Shown here: piece after piece, positions 45,442-53,708 of the stretch
Layout: each line of letters starts with the position of its first letter
Numbering within the stretch: the first letter of the stretch is position 1
Assembly (NCBI GenBank): GCA_031376385.1
Contig: JANMDQ010000025.1
Span: forward strand, 5,287-69,286
Source of the DNA: Aquisediminimonas sp031376385
GTDB lineage: Bacteria > Pseudomonadota > Alphaproteobacteria > Sphingomonadales > Sphingomonadaceae
Direction: 5' to 3'
Length of the DNA stretch: 64,000 nucleotides
Translations under genes and position numbers: made by a program
The notes under the pieces: model-generated
Told to the model about the DNA's origin: nothing
The model's input: only the letters and a program-made list of their open reading frames with translations
The model's database searches: none

Positions 45442-46765
45442 CCTGATCGGCAGACTGTCCCGATTGCCGCCCGATCACGTGCAGCGGGTGCTAAAGGCGC
45501 TGAAACCCAGTCACTTACGCGAATTGAATGAACGGTGGCGTGAATGGGCGCACCGGGGGCAACGGCCCACTGGCGATGATTGGCGCGTGTGGATGATCAT
45601 GGCCGGGCGCGGATACGGCAAAACGCGGGCCGGGGCGCAGTGGGTTCATGATCTGATCAGTGCCGATATGGTGCGGACCGAGGAGCAAAGGATGCTGGAG
45701 CCTCTGCGTATCGCTCTGGTTGGCGCGACGGCGGATGACGTGCGTAAAGTGATGGTGGAGGGCGTCAGCGGCATCATCGCCACTGCGCCCACCGGCTGCA
45801 TCCTCGATTGGCGGCCGACGCTGGGCGAAATCACCTGCAAATCCGGCGCGATCCTTCACATCTATTCCTCGCAGCGCCCAGACAAGCTGCGCGGGCCGGA
45901 ACATCATTTTGCCTGGTGCGATGAATTGGCCAGTTGGCTCTATGCTGATGCGATGTGGGATAATCTGATGCTGGGCCTGCGGCTCGGCGGACACGCGCGT
46001 GTGCTGATCACCACGACGCCGCGCGCCGTGCCGATCATCCCCCGGATCAAGGGCATGAAGGGGATTGAAGTACGGAACGGGTCAACCCGGAAAAATGTGA
46101 ACTTAACGCCGGATTTTGTCGAACATGTGGAGCAGCTTTATGCTGGAACTCGGTTCGGTCGGCAGGAATTGGACGGCGAATTGATCGACGATCTGGCAGG
46201 CGCACTTTGGTCTCGCGCGCTGATTGAGGACTGCCGCGTGGCTGTGCCCCCCGCACTGCGACGCATTGTCATTGGGGTGGACCCCAGTGCTTCAGTGGGC
46301 GGTGACGCGTGCGGGATTGTCGCGGTAGGATTGGGTGAGGACGGCGTGGGCTATATCCTCGGCGATCATACGGTTGAAGGGGCCAGCCCCGAACGCTGGG
46401 CCCGCGCCGTGGCGGACGCGGCAGATCAGTGGGGCGCAGACCGAGTGGTGGCAGAGGCCAATAATGGCGGGGCCATGGTGGAGGCTGTGCTGCGCGGTGC
46501 CGACGTCAACATGCCCGTCAAACGCGTCCATGCCTCGCGCGGGAAAGTGGTGCGGGCTGAACCTGTTTTAACGCTATTTGAAAGCGGCAAAGCGGCCTTT
46601 GCCGGGGCCTTCCCCGCACTGGAGGATGAGCTGTGCGGGCTGATTACCGGCGGCGGCTACCAAGGCCCCGGCCGCTCCCCCGACCGCGCCGACGCCTGCG
46701 TCTGGGCGCTCACCGAACTGATGCTGGGGCCAAAGGAACGGCGGGTTGGCGTGCGGGTTTTGTGA
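45422..46765 (+). CDS. GTA terminase large subunit (g2)
   Basis: DNA-packaging motor and nuclease, 447 residues. The Walker A-like loop is AGRGYGKTRAGAQW (Lys67) and the acidic Walker B/coupling residues are in HHFAWCDELASW. The RNase H-like nuclease domain has VIGVDPSASVGGDACG, VVAEANNGGAMV and PDRADACVWALTELM, whose acidic residues bind metal. All catalytic parts are present. ATG 45422 lies within the end of g1. The stop is followed by the foreign-looking cassette instead of the portal gene. Confidence 0.95.
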   Translation: MLTKRNSLIGRLSRLPPDHVQRVLKALKPSHLRELNERWREWAHRGQRPTGDDWRVWMIMAGRGYGKTRAGAQWVHDLISADMVRTEEQRMLEPLRIALVGATADDVRKVMVEGVSGIIATAPTGCILDWRPTLGEITCKSGAILHIYSSQRPDKLRGPEHHFAWCDELASWLYADAMWDNLMLGLRLGGHARVLITTTPRAVPIIPRIKGMKGIEVRNGSTRKNVNLTPDFVEHVEQLYAGTRFGRQELDGELIDDLAGALWSRALIEDCRVAVPPALRRIVIGVDPSASVGGDACGIVAVGLGEDGVGYILGDHTVEGASPERWARAVADAADQWGADRVVAEANNGGAMVEAVLRGADVNMPVKRVHASRGKVVRAEPVLTLFESGKAAFAGAFPALEDELCGLITGGGYQGPGRSPDRADACVWALTELMLGPKERRVGVRVL

Positions 46766-46837
46766 AGGGGGAAATTTAGTTGACTGTTTTGGCACAATAC
46801 TCTTCACTGTAGTCGGATAATACCTGCCGGAGTAAAC

Positions 46838-48151
46838 ATGACAGCCGAAATCGCTATTTTGAACAAATCTTCTGTTGTCTTAGCCGCTGATAGTGCCGTG
46901 ACCATCTCCGCCGGAAGCAATCAGGAAAAAATCTTCGACACTGCCGATAAGCTTTTTGAGCTTTCTTGCCGCCAACCCATTGGAGTTATGATCAATAACG
47001 ATATGAATTTTATGGAGATCCCGCTTCCAGTCCTGATAAAGAAATATCGAAGCGAGAATAATGAGTTCAAACGTGTTCAAGACGCCGCTCTAAGCTTCCT
47101 GCGCTACCTTCAAAAAGAAGGCGCAAAAGCCCCACAGGCTGTGCAGCTTCGACACTTACAAAGGCAAGTGGTGCCAATTGTCGAACTCATGCGAAATCGC
47201 AGTCAAGCGGCATTAGAAAGACTTTTTGCGTCTGACGATCCAACCCTCGGAGATAGAGCATTTAATGATGTCATAGCGGACTTAGTTGCCCAAGAGATTG
47301 AACGTTTGAAGAAACATCTGGAAAATTCTCAACCTGCGGAATTTCTGGGCGAAGTGCCGTTTCGTCTATCAGATAAAGAACAAGATACTGTTCAAGATAT
47401 CGTTCGAAACTGTTTAGGGTCAGCGACCGATTTACAGTGTAAAGAGATTCGTGACATCATTGCGAACAACATTGATAAAGTTGGCTTGACGCCTTCAACG
47501 ACAGGTCTGGTGGTGGCTGGTTTTGGTTCCGAGGAATTATTTCCAACACTTGTTTCCTTTGAAATTTATGGAACGGTCGCTGGCGGGTTGAAATATGTGA
47601 AAACTAATCACGTTGACATCGACAGGGACGGAGAACGCGCCTGTGTTTTGCCATTTGCCCAAAAGGAAATGGTTGAGAGATTTCTGTATGGTTTAGATGC
47701 CAGCATTGAACGAGATATTTCAGGTTTTTGTCAAAAGTCAGTGCCTGATATTGCAGATCGCATCATTACGAGCTTAGACATGAGTGAAAGTGACAAGGTG
47801 GCCATCAAAGACATAGCTCAAGTTGCTGAGCGAGGCTTTTATGACGGCCTAGCTAACCGAAGCTTCGCCGCAATTCGCCAACAATCGCAGACCGAAATTG
47901 AAGATATGGTTGAGTTCATGCCTAAGCCTGAAATGGCACGCATGGCGGAAGCGCTTGTTAACCTAACCTCAATCAAACGGCGCGTATCGCGGGGGATGGA
48001 AACTGTTGGTGGACCAATCGACGTTGCAGTGATTTCGCAAGCTGAAGGGTTTGTCTGGGTAAAGCGAAAGCACTATTTTCCGCCAGATTTGAATCGACGT
48101 TATTTTGAGCGTATGCAACCGCAGGTCAATCACGCTAAGGAGACTGAATGA
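46838..48151 (+). CDS. Predicted N-terminal-threonine (Ntn/proteasome-fold) hydrolase with helical insertion
   Basis: A 437-residue cytoplasmic protein of no named family I can give. The start MTAEIAILNKSSVVLAADSA aligns with HslV/proteasome beta subunits. After Met removal Thr is residue 1, Asp (in LAADSAVT) is residue 17 exactly as in HslV, and Lys in QEKIFDTADK is residue 30, near the position of HslV Lys33. QPIGVMINNDMNFME resembles the next strand-helix of the fold. Residues about 80-215 are a charged helical insertion; the fold seems to resume at TTGLVVAGFGSEELFPTL and VSFEIYGTVAGG. The gene has a ggag site before ATG 46838 and a low GC content. Hydrolase activity is inference. Confidence 0.6.
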   Translation: MTAEIAILNKSSVVLAADSAVTISAGSNQEKIFDTADKLFELSCRQPIGVMINNDMNFMEIPLPVLIKKYRSENNEFKRVQDAALSFLRYLQKEGAKAPQAVQLRHLQRQVVPIVELMRNRSQAALERLFASDDPTLGDRAFNDVIADLVAQEIERLKKHLENSQPAEFLGEVPFRLSDKEQDTVQDIVRNCLGSATDLQCKEIRDIIANNIDKVGLTPSTTGLVVAGFGSEELFPTLVSFEIYGTVAGGLKYVKTNHVDIDRDGERACVLPFAQKEMVERFLYGLDASIERDISGFCQKSVPDIADRIITSLDMSESDKVAIKDIAQVAERGFYDGLANRSFAAIRQQSQTEIEDMVEFMPKPEMARMAEALVNLTSIKRRVSRGMETVGGPIDVAVISQAEGFVWVKRKHYFPPDLNRRYFERMQPQVNHAKETE

Positions 48152-48348
48152 TGGAAAAGACTGATGATCTTGATCTCCTCGTTCGCGATTTGGAACGTAG
48201 GAGAAGCCGTTACAGTGATGTTAATGACGACATGAGCGAAGTTCTGCGCGAGGCAGTGTTAGCAACCCGAGCAAATATTGGGGCGGCCTTCGTCGGTAGC
48301 CATAAAATTTCGGCCAAACTTAAACCTTTGGTCGAACGATCACATTGA
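48148..48348 (+). CDS. Small partner protein of the Ntn-like hydrolase
   Basis: A 66-residue, mostly helical, charged protein (MEKTDDLDLLVRDLERRRSR..., with EVLREAVLATRANIGAAF in the middle). ATG 48148 overlaps the upstream stop as ATGA, with an aaggag site just before, so its translation is coupled. I recognise no family. Its role could be substrate adaptor, inhibitor or toxin/antitoxin-like partner; the sequence does not decide. Confidence 0.6.
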   Translation: MMEKTDDLDLLVRDLERRRSRYSDVNDDMSEVLREAVLATRANIGAAFVGSHKISAKLKPLVERSH

Positions 48349-48375
48349 AACACTAATGGCAAATTGATCTAATTA

Positions 48376-48402
48376 CACCCCGCTTCGGCGGGGTTTTTCT
48401 TT
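48376..48402 (+). terminator. Rho-independent terminator closing the cassette
   Basis: accccgc-ttcg-gcggggt followed by TTTTCTTT: seven GC-rich pairs with a stable tetraloop and a T tract. It lies 25 bp before the GTA portal start and would stop transcripts coming from g1-g2. Confidence 0.92.
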
Positions 48403-48426
48403 GTCCAAATTAAAGGAACCCCAACA

Positions 48427-49515
48427 ATGAAATGGTTCGGCAGAAAATCTGCCGGGCGGGCTTCGGCGCGTCCGGTGCTTGCGCGTGGGTATGGCGCGTG
48501 GTCCGGCGGGGATTGGCCCCGGACTTACGAGGGGCAGGTGCGGGATGGCTATCTCGACAATGCCGTCGCCCAGCGCGCGGTGCGAATGGTGGCAGAAGGG
48601 GTGGCGTCTGCCCCGATTTTGGCGACTGACCCAGAGGCGCTGGCGATGATCCGGGCGACGTCGGGCGGGCAGGGCTTATTGGAAACGGTGGCGGTGCATC
48701 TGCTGCTGCACGGCAATGCCTATGTTGAAATGCTTCCCGGCCCAGACGGTGCCCCGCAAGAACTTTATGCCCTGCGCCCTGAGCGCGTGTCAGTGGAGGC
48801 CGATGCGCGGGGGTGGCCGACGATGTTCGTTTACCGCGTTGGTTCATCGGTCACACGGTTGTCGGCGGAAAATGTGATCCATATCCGCGCCATGCATCCG
48901 CTGGATGATCATTACGGGCTCGGATGTCTGGGTGCGGCGTCAGGTGCGGTGGCGATCCATAATGCAGCGGCCAAATGGAATAAGGCGCTGCTCGATAATG
49001 CGGCGCGGCCATCAGGCGCACTGATGCATGAAGCGCCCGAAAGCCTGTCGACGGATCAATTTGACCGGCTGCGCGCCGAACTGGACAGCAGTTTTTCCGG
49101 CAGCATGAATGCCGGGCGGCCGATGCTGTTAGAGGGCGGCCTGAAATGGCAGCCGCTATCCCTATCGCCTGCAGATATGGATTTTGTCGGGCTGAAGGCT
49201 GCGGCGGCGCGGGAAATTGCGCTGGCGTTCGGGGTGCCGCCGATGCTGCTGGGCCTGCCGGGGGACGCGACTTACGCCAATTACCGGGAGGCGAATAAGG
49301 CCCTGTGGCGGCACGCCATTCTGCCGCTTTCTGGCAAGATATTAGACGCTCTATCGCAAAGTCTGCGGCCCTGGTTTGCGGGGCTCATGGTCTCAGTTGA
49401 TCTCGATCAGGTCTCGGCATTGTCGGAGGACCGGGAACGGCTGTGGGCGCAAGTGAGTGCGGCAGACTTTCTAACAGCAGAAGAAAAACGCGCTTTGGTA
49501 GGAGTAGGACAATGA
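48427..49515 (+). CDS. GTA portal protein (g3), HK97 family
   Basis: Dodecameric ring at the capsid vertex through which DNA enters. A 362-residue protein with the family features DGYLDNAVAQRAVRMVAEGVA, LLLHGNAYVEMLPGPDG, YGLGCLGAASGAVAIHNAA and AFGVPPMLLGLPGDATYANYREA. Begins with ATG 48427 after an aaaggaa ribosome site. Stop overlaps the next start as ATGA. Confidence 0.95.
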   Translation: MKWFGRKSAGRASARPVLARGYGAWSGGDWPRTYEGQVRDGYLDNAVAQRAVRMVAEGVASAPILATDPEALAMIRATSGGQGLLETVAVHLLLHGNAYVEMLPGPDGAPQELYALRPERVSVEADARGWPTMFVYRVGSSVTRLSAENVIHIRAMHPLDDHYGLGCLGAASGAVAIHNAAAKWNKALLDNAARPSGALMHEAPESLSTDQFDRLRAELDSSFSGSMNAGRPMLLEGGLKWQPLSLSPADMDFVGLKAAAAREIALAFGVPPMLLGLPGDATYANYREANKALWRHAILPLSGKILDALSQSLRPWFAGLMVSVDLDQVSALSEDRERLWAQVSAADFLTAEEKRALVGVGQ

Positions 49516-49817
49516 CGATGATGTTGACTCAGTTGACCGCTCAGGCGGAATCGCGGGGTGCCGATCTGGTTATTCTGCGCGCCTTGATTGAAGAGGCGTC
49601 TGAACAAGGCGCGGCCCGCGCGCTGGCGCATTTGGGGCTGGATGATGATAAAGCGCCCAAGGATATGGCTGAACTCCGTGAGTTGCTGGTCGCATGGCGC
49701 GATGCGAAGTCCTCCGCGCGCAAGGCCGCGATTGGCTGGATCGTGCGGATGGGCCTGGCGCTGCTGCTGATTGGTATAGCAGTGAAGCTGGGCCTAACCG
49801 GTCTGGTGATGAAGTGA
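49512..49817 (+). CDS. GTA g3.5-position small membrane-type protein (DUF6127-like)
   Basis: A 101-residue protein between portal and protease. The N-terminal 75 residues are helical and acidic (RALIEEASEQGAARALAHLG, DMAELRELLVAWRDA), then a single hydrophobic segment (IVRMGLALLLIGIAVKLGL). The same arrangement recurs at the g3.5 position in sphingomonad clusters, as I recall. No function is known. It overlaps both neighbours (ATGA before, TGATG after). Confidence 0.75.
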   Translation: MTMMLTQLTAQAESRGADLVILRALIEEASEQGAARALAHLGLDDDKAPKDMAELRELLVAWRDAKSSARKAAIGWIVRMGLALLLIGIAVKLGLTGLVMK

Positions 49818-50203
49818 TGCGCTTTGCTGGCTATGCGGCCATTTTTGATCGGCCCGATAAGGGCGGGGATATTATCCGTAAAGGGGCGTTTGCCCGCGCG
49901 CTCAAGACACCGCTTCCTTTGCTCCACCAACATGACACCAGCCGCTGCATTGGGGCAGTTGAGCATCTGAGCGAAGACGCGCGGGGCCTGCGGGTAATTG
50001 CGCAGGTCGACGCTGACGTCGCCATTCGCCCCGGCACGGGCCTTTCCTTTGGATATCGCATTCGCGGGATGGACAAAGGAACATATCGCGAACTTACTGA
50101 TCTCGACCTCATCGAAGTGAGCGTCGTGGCCCACCCTATGCAGCCGCTCGCGCAGGTGCTGGCCGTGGAGCCTGCCCTAATAGTTATCAACCAAGGAGAA
50201 TGA
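49817..50203 (+). CDS. GTA prohead protease (g4), HK97 family
   Basis: Serine protease that trims the capsid protein during head maturation. 128 residues: FAGYAAIFDRPDKGGDIIRKGAF is the family start, the catalytic His is in LHQHD, and the Ser in LIEVSVVAHPMQPLA. It is compact compared with phage homologues (about 200). ATG 49817 shares bases with the previous stop. Confidence 0.92.
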   Translation: MRFAGYAAIFDRPDKGGDIIRKGAFARALKTPLPLLHQHDTSRCIGAVEHLSEDARGLRVIAQVDADVAIRPGTGLSFGYRIRGMDKGTYRELTDLDLIEVSVVAHPMQPLAQVLAVEPALIVINQGE

Positions 50204-50205
50204 AC

Positions 50206-51276
50206 ATGGATTATGAAGTGAAAGCAGACGCATTGGACGCTGCATTTGACGCAGTGGTGGATCCCGCCCCGGCGGTCACACGGCCCGTATTGGGTGGCGG
50301 CACACGGGTTGACCCCGCGCGGTCAGCCTTTGTGAACGGCTATTTACGGCGCGGCGCGGAAACCGAGTTGAAGAGCGTTTCTGGCGCGGTGCTGGCCGAC
50401 GGTGGCTTTGCCATTCCGCGTGAAATTGATGCGCAGATCGACGCGACCCTCAAAAGCATTTCGCCCATACGCACCATTGCCAATGTGGTGCAGATCGGCA
50501 CGTCGGGATATCGAAAGCTGGTGACGGCAGGCGGCACGGCTTCAGGCTGGGCGTCGGAAATTGCCACGCGGCCTGAAACAGGCACGCCGCAGTTTCAGGA
50601 AATCGTGCCTACCTTTGGGGAGCTTTATGCGAACCCCGCCGCCACTCAAGCGATGCTGGATGATGCGGCCTTTGATGTGGAGGGCTGGCTGACGAATGAA
50701 ATCGCGATGGAATTTGCCAAGGCAGAGGGGACGGCCTTTGTCAGCGGCAGTGGCACCAATCGTCCGCGCGGGTTTTTGACAGCGGCCAACTCTGCCTTGG
50801 CTGATGCGACGCGTCCCTTTGGCACGTTGCAATATCTGCCCACGGGCGTGTCAGCAGCTTTTGCCGGAACCAATCCAGCGGACAAGCTGGTGGAGCTGAT
50901 CCACGCCCTGCGCGCGCCCTATCGCCAGGGGGCGACTTGGGTGATGAACAGCGCCACGCTGTCGCAAATCCGCCGGTTCAAAACAAGCGACGGCGCGTTC
51001 ATCTGGCAGGCGGGGTTGATGTCTGGTCAGCCCGATACGCTGCTCGGCTATCCAGTGGTGGAGGCAGAGGATATGCCCGATATCGCGGCAAATTCGATGT
51101 CGATTGCCTTTGGTAATTTCAAGGCGGGCTATTTGATCGCCGAACGCAGTGAAACGAGCATCATCCGTGATCCATTCACCAATAAGCCCTTCGTGCATTT
51201 CTACGCGACCAAGCGAGTGGGCGGCACAGTGTCGAACAGTGAAGCGATTAAGCTGATGAAGTTTGGCGTGAGTTGA
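50206..51276 (+). CDS. GTA major capsid protein (g5), HK97 fold
   Basis: Shell protein, 356 residues. A short N-terminal delta-like segment precedes LKSVSGAVLADGGFAIPREIDAQI, the typical start of the mature capsid domain. GTSGYRKLVTAGGTASGWASE, ANPAATQAMLDDAAFDVEGWL and FGNFKAGYLIAER are HK97-family hallmarks. ATG 50206 has aaggag with seven-base spacing; an ATG six bases earlier is too close. The 204-bp gap behind it contains REP-like copy A3. Confidence 0.95.
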   Translation: MDYEVKADALDAAFDAVVDPAPAVTRPVLGGGTRVDPARSAFVNGYLRRGAETELKSVSGAVLADGGFAIPREIDAQIDATLKSISPIRTIANVVQIGTSGYRKLVTAGGTASGWASEIATRPETGTPQFQEIVPTFGELYANPAATQAMLDDAAFDVEGWLTNEIAMEFAKAEGTAFVSGSGTNRPRGFLTAANSALADATRPFGTLQYLPTGVSAAFAGTNPADKLVELIHALRAPYRQGATWVMNSATLSQIRRFKTSDGAFIWQAGLMSGQPDTLLGYPVVEAEDMPDIAANSMSIAFGNFKAGYLIAERSETSIIRDPFTNKPFVHFYATKRVGGTVSNSEAIKLMKFGVS

Positions 51277-51322
51277 TGGTGAGTTCCTCTTCCGCTTGAC
51301 GGGAGGGGAACTGCCCCCTGAC

Positions 51323-51416
51323 CCGTTCGGGCTGAGCCTGTCGAAGTCCCCCCTTCCTTCTGTGCCGATGGTGCAAAAAGAAAAAGGGAAGACTTCGACA
51401 AGCTCAGTCCGAACGG
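51323..51416. repeat. Dispersed palindromic repeat, family A, copy 3
   Basis: ccgttcgggctgagcctgtc at the left and its imperfect complement at the right, with a loop of about 40 bp. It lies inside the GTA cluster between the capsid gene and the 113-residue gene and is the most diverged of the four copies. Confidence 0.85.
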
Positions 51417-51480
51417 AGTTTGGAGGTGCGTGATCACCTCAATTTCATCACCTTTGATTCCCGCAAAAAGGACACCCCCC

Positions 51481-51822
51481 ATGACCCCATATATCTTCCA
51501 ACGCGGGGAGACGATTAGTCTTGCCCTTGACGCGCTATCCGGTGATCCGATTGGCGTGACGGCCATTGCGGCCAAGCTGAAAGCTGTGCCGCCGGGGCGC
51601 ACCACAGCGCCTGCCTCTGCGCCCATCGCGGCGAGCTTTACCATCACCAACCGCGCCGCATCCGGCGCTGATCCAGCCGGGTGGACGCTGACGATCCCAG
51701 CGGCGACGAGCGCGACCCTGACACCGGGAGCTTACCTGGCCGACGCGCGGCTGTCGGTGGGCGCAGGTGTGATCGTGACTGACAGCGTCGCGATCCGTCT
51801 GCGCGAATCGGTGTCGGTATGA
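51481..51822 (+). CDS. GTA-cluster protein of unknown function (113 aa)
   Basis: Starts at ATG 51481 (MTPYIFQRGETISLALDALSG). Beta-rich, with repeated Ala/Thr/Pro (PPGRTTAPASAPIAASFTITN, ATLTPGAYLADARLSVG) and a C-terminal VTDSVAIRLRESVSV. This pattern of strands resembles small phage head or tail decoration proteins with an Ig-like fold, but I cannot name a family. It is coupled to the collagen-like gene by an ATGA overlap. Confidence 0.65.
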   Translation: MTPYIFQRGETISLALDALSGDPIGVTAIAAKLKAVPPGRTTAPASAPIAASFTITNRAASGADPAGWTLTIPAATSATLTPGAYLADARLSVGAGVIVTDSVAIRLRESVSV

Positions 51823-52394
51823 CGGTGGTGCTTGGGTGGCGGCACCCACCGCCTGCCATCGTCACGCGGTGGCGCGGGCCGGATGGGACGCTGGCTCCGT
51901 CGGCACTTGCAGTTCCCGTGCGGCCTTTGGCAGCGGTGATCGGCCCGCCCGGTGTTGCGGGTCCAGCTGGCCCTGCCGGGGCCACGGGGGCGACTGGGTT
52001 GATCGGCCCTCAAGGAACGGCTGGGCCTGCCGGGCCAATCGGAGCAACAGGTTCCATTGGCCCAACCGGTGCACCGGGAAATGCGGGCGCAACAGGCGTG
52101 ACAGGACCAGTTGGCCCGGCAGGCCCGGCCCCTCTGTCAGGAACAGCAACAATGACGCTGTCCGATCCGGCAGGCCAACTTGAACATCAGCAGGTGGTTT
52201 CTGCCCCCGGCGTCACTCTTGCCTCACGCCTGTTTGTGACGCTGGCCCCGGCAAGTGACGCGGATGAAAATGATCCTGAAATGACGGATATGCTCGCGCT
52301 GGCGGCCAGCCCCGGCGCGGGCAGCCTGACCGTCACTGCCGCCTTTGCCGCGCCCATGAGCGGCCCCATCAAAATCAACTGGAGTGCCTTTTAG
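51819..52394 (+). CDS. Collagen-like repeat protein in the GTA cluster
   Basis: A 191-residue protein. Residues about 40-105 are an uninterrupted Gly-X-Y series (GPPGVAGPAGPAGATGATGL and onward), with many GPA, GAT and GPT triplets, which should form a collagen triple helix. An N-terminal 40-residue segment (TVVLGWRHPPPAIVTRW) may attach to the particle, and the C-terminal 80 residues (TATMTLSDPAGQLEHQQVVS...) form a beta-rich head. This is the layout of phage trimeric fibre or adhesin proteins. Not part of RcGTA. Confidence 0.78.
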   Translation: MTVVLGWRHPPPAIVTRWRGPDGTLAPSALAVPVRPLAAVIGPPGVAGPAGPAGATGATGLIGPQGTAGPAGPIGATGSIGPTGAPGNAGATGVTGPVGPAGPAPLSGTATMTLSDPAGQLEHQQVVSAPGVTLASRLFVTLAPASDADENDPEMTDMLALAASPGAGSLTVTAAFAAPMSGPIKINWSAF

Positions 52395-53144
52395 ATGGCG
52401 AAATTATCAAAAGACCTAAGCGCAGGTGCGCTTCACCCGCGTGAGACTTTATTTGCGTCTGGCGCTTTGGCGCTGGTCAATTCTGAAATCGCACTGGCCG
52501 TGGATGGCTGCGCGACGATCATTTTCGATATTCGCGGCACGTTCAACTTGGAATTCATCGTTGAGGCCAGCGTCGATAATGTGAATTGGCAGGCCATTGC
52601 CATACGCCCCGTCAACGGGTTTCCCGGCTATGCGTTGCGCGTTTCAGGCAGCACGCCTGGCACATGGACCGGAAGCATTGCCGGTTTCCGCTTTGCCCGC
52701 GCGCGGTGCAGTGGCTTCACCAGTGGCGCGGGCATGTGCATCTTGTCCGCTAATGGCGCGCCGCTGGATCAGTCGCTTGTCGGCATGGCGACCACATCTG
52801 TCGCCACGACGTTGGGCACAGCAGGTGCAGCGACGACCCTTACACTGAACGCGCCGCCTACGGGCCTGCGCCATTATCTCACTTATCTGTCGATCAGCCG
52901 ATTTGCCTCGGCTGCGCTGACTGCCGCTGCAACGCCAGTGACGATCACAACCAGCAACTTGCCCGGTGCCTTGGCCTTCACTTTGGCTGCCGATGCGCTG
53001 CAACTGGGCCAGCGCGATCCGTGGCGGGAGGATTTTGCCTTTCCCATTGCCACAAGCGCGCAAGGCACAGCGACGACCATCATTTGCCCCGCCACAACGG
53101 GCGTCATCTGGCGCGTGACCGCTGGCTTTTACGTCGCACCATAA
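52395..53144 (+). CDS. GTA-cluster hypothetical protein, possible head decoration or fibre-tip protein
   Basis: A 249-residue protein beginning immediately after the collagen-like stop (tagATG). Ala, Thr, Gly and Ser-rich and beta-predicted throughout. FIVEASVDNVNWQAIAIRPVNG is a recurrent phage-structural strand pattern, and the C-terminus (TGVIWRVTAGFYVAP) is hydrophobic. No known family. The three genes 51481-53144 form a block between g5 and g6. Confidence 0.65.
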   Translation: MAKLSKDLSAGALHPRETLFASGALALVNSEIALAVDGCATIIFDIRGTFNLEFIVEASVDNVNWQAIAIRPVNGFPGYALRVSGSTPGTWTGSIAGFRFARARCSGFTSGAGMCILSANGAPLDQSLVGMATTSVATTLGTAGAATTLTLNAPPTGLRHYLTYLSISRFASAALTAAATPVTITTSNLPGALAFTLAADALQLGQRDPWREDFAFPIATSAQGTATTIICPATTGVIWRVTAGFYVAP

Positions 53145-53155
53145 GGGGGATGACC

Positions 53156-53695
53156 ATGATCAATGCTGATCCCATCACCGTCACTGCTGACGCAGTTGAC
53201 GAACTGAAAACCTATGTCCGTCTGGAGGCTGATGACGAAGATGCCTTGCTGTTCGCGTTGATTGCAACGGCGGCGGCACACGGGGAGGCGTTTACCGGCC
53301 AGGCCTTTTTGCAGCGCGCGCATAGGGACCGACTGCCCGTTTCAAACGCGTGGCAGCGGCTGGGCGCGACGCCCGTTCAGGCGATTTCGCTGGTGACGGG
53401 ATTGCCCGACACTGGCGCGCCCTTTGCTTTGGCTATGTCTGCCTATGCGCTGGATATTGATGGCGGCGGCGACGGCTGGGTTCGCGTGACGGAGCCGGGG
53501 CTGGCCAAGCGCGTGGATGTGACATTCACTGCTGGCATCGCGGTGGATTGGGGCGGCTTACCCGAAACAATCCGCCACGGCATCATTCGCCTTGCCGCAC
53601 ATCTTCACGCCGTGCGCGATGCGCCGGAGGATGTCGGGCCACCTGCGATTGTGGCCGCGCTCTGGCGCCCGTGGCGGCGGATGCGGCTAATCTAA
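53156..53695 (+). CDS. GTA head-tail connector (g6)
   Basis: A 179-residue adaptor of the gp6-like/phiE125 gp8 class. PITVTADAVDELKTYVRLEADDEDALL is the helical N-terminus of the family, GQAFLQRAHRDRLPV and VTFTAGIAVDWGGLPETIRHGIIRLAAHLH its core. ATG 53156 has aaggggg at good spacing; the in-frame ATG at 53150 is too close to it. It continues the cluster order after the inserted block. Confidence 0.88.
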   Translation: MINADPITVTADAVDELKTYVRLEADDEDALLFALIATAAAHGEAFTGQAFLQRAHRDRLPVSNAWQRLGATPVQAISLVTGLPDTGAPFALAMSAYALDIDGGGDGWVRVTEPGLAKRVDVTFTAGIAVDWGGLPETIRHGIIRLAAHLHAVRDAPEDVGPPAIVAALWRPWRRMRLI

Positions 53696-53708
53696 CAGGA
53701 GCACCATC

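Larger units (their letters stand above)
46838..48402 (+). mobile_element. Low-GC two-gene cassette inserted between GTA terminase and portal genes
   Basis: Two coupled genes (46838-48151, 48148-48348) and a rho-independent terminator. Base composition is clearly AT-richer than the GTA genes on both sides, and the insertion splits a pair (g2-g3) that is adjacent in RcGTA. No transposase, att site or terminal repeat is visible. Confidence 0.75.

Noticed and set aside
46779..46821. ttgact and gataat as promoter elements of the Ntn-like cassette
   Set aside because: The spacing of 30 bp between them is incompatible with a normal sigma-70 promoter.
51950..52135. Gly-Pro-Ala rich repeats as a possible CRISPR or satellite array
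   Set aside because: Spacing is nine bases per codon triplet with variable units and frame preserved; it encodes a collagen-like domain.
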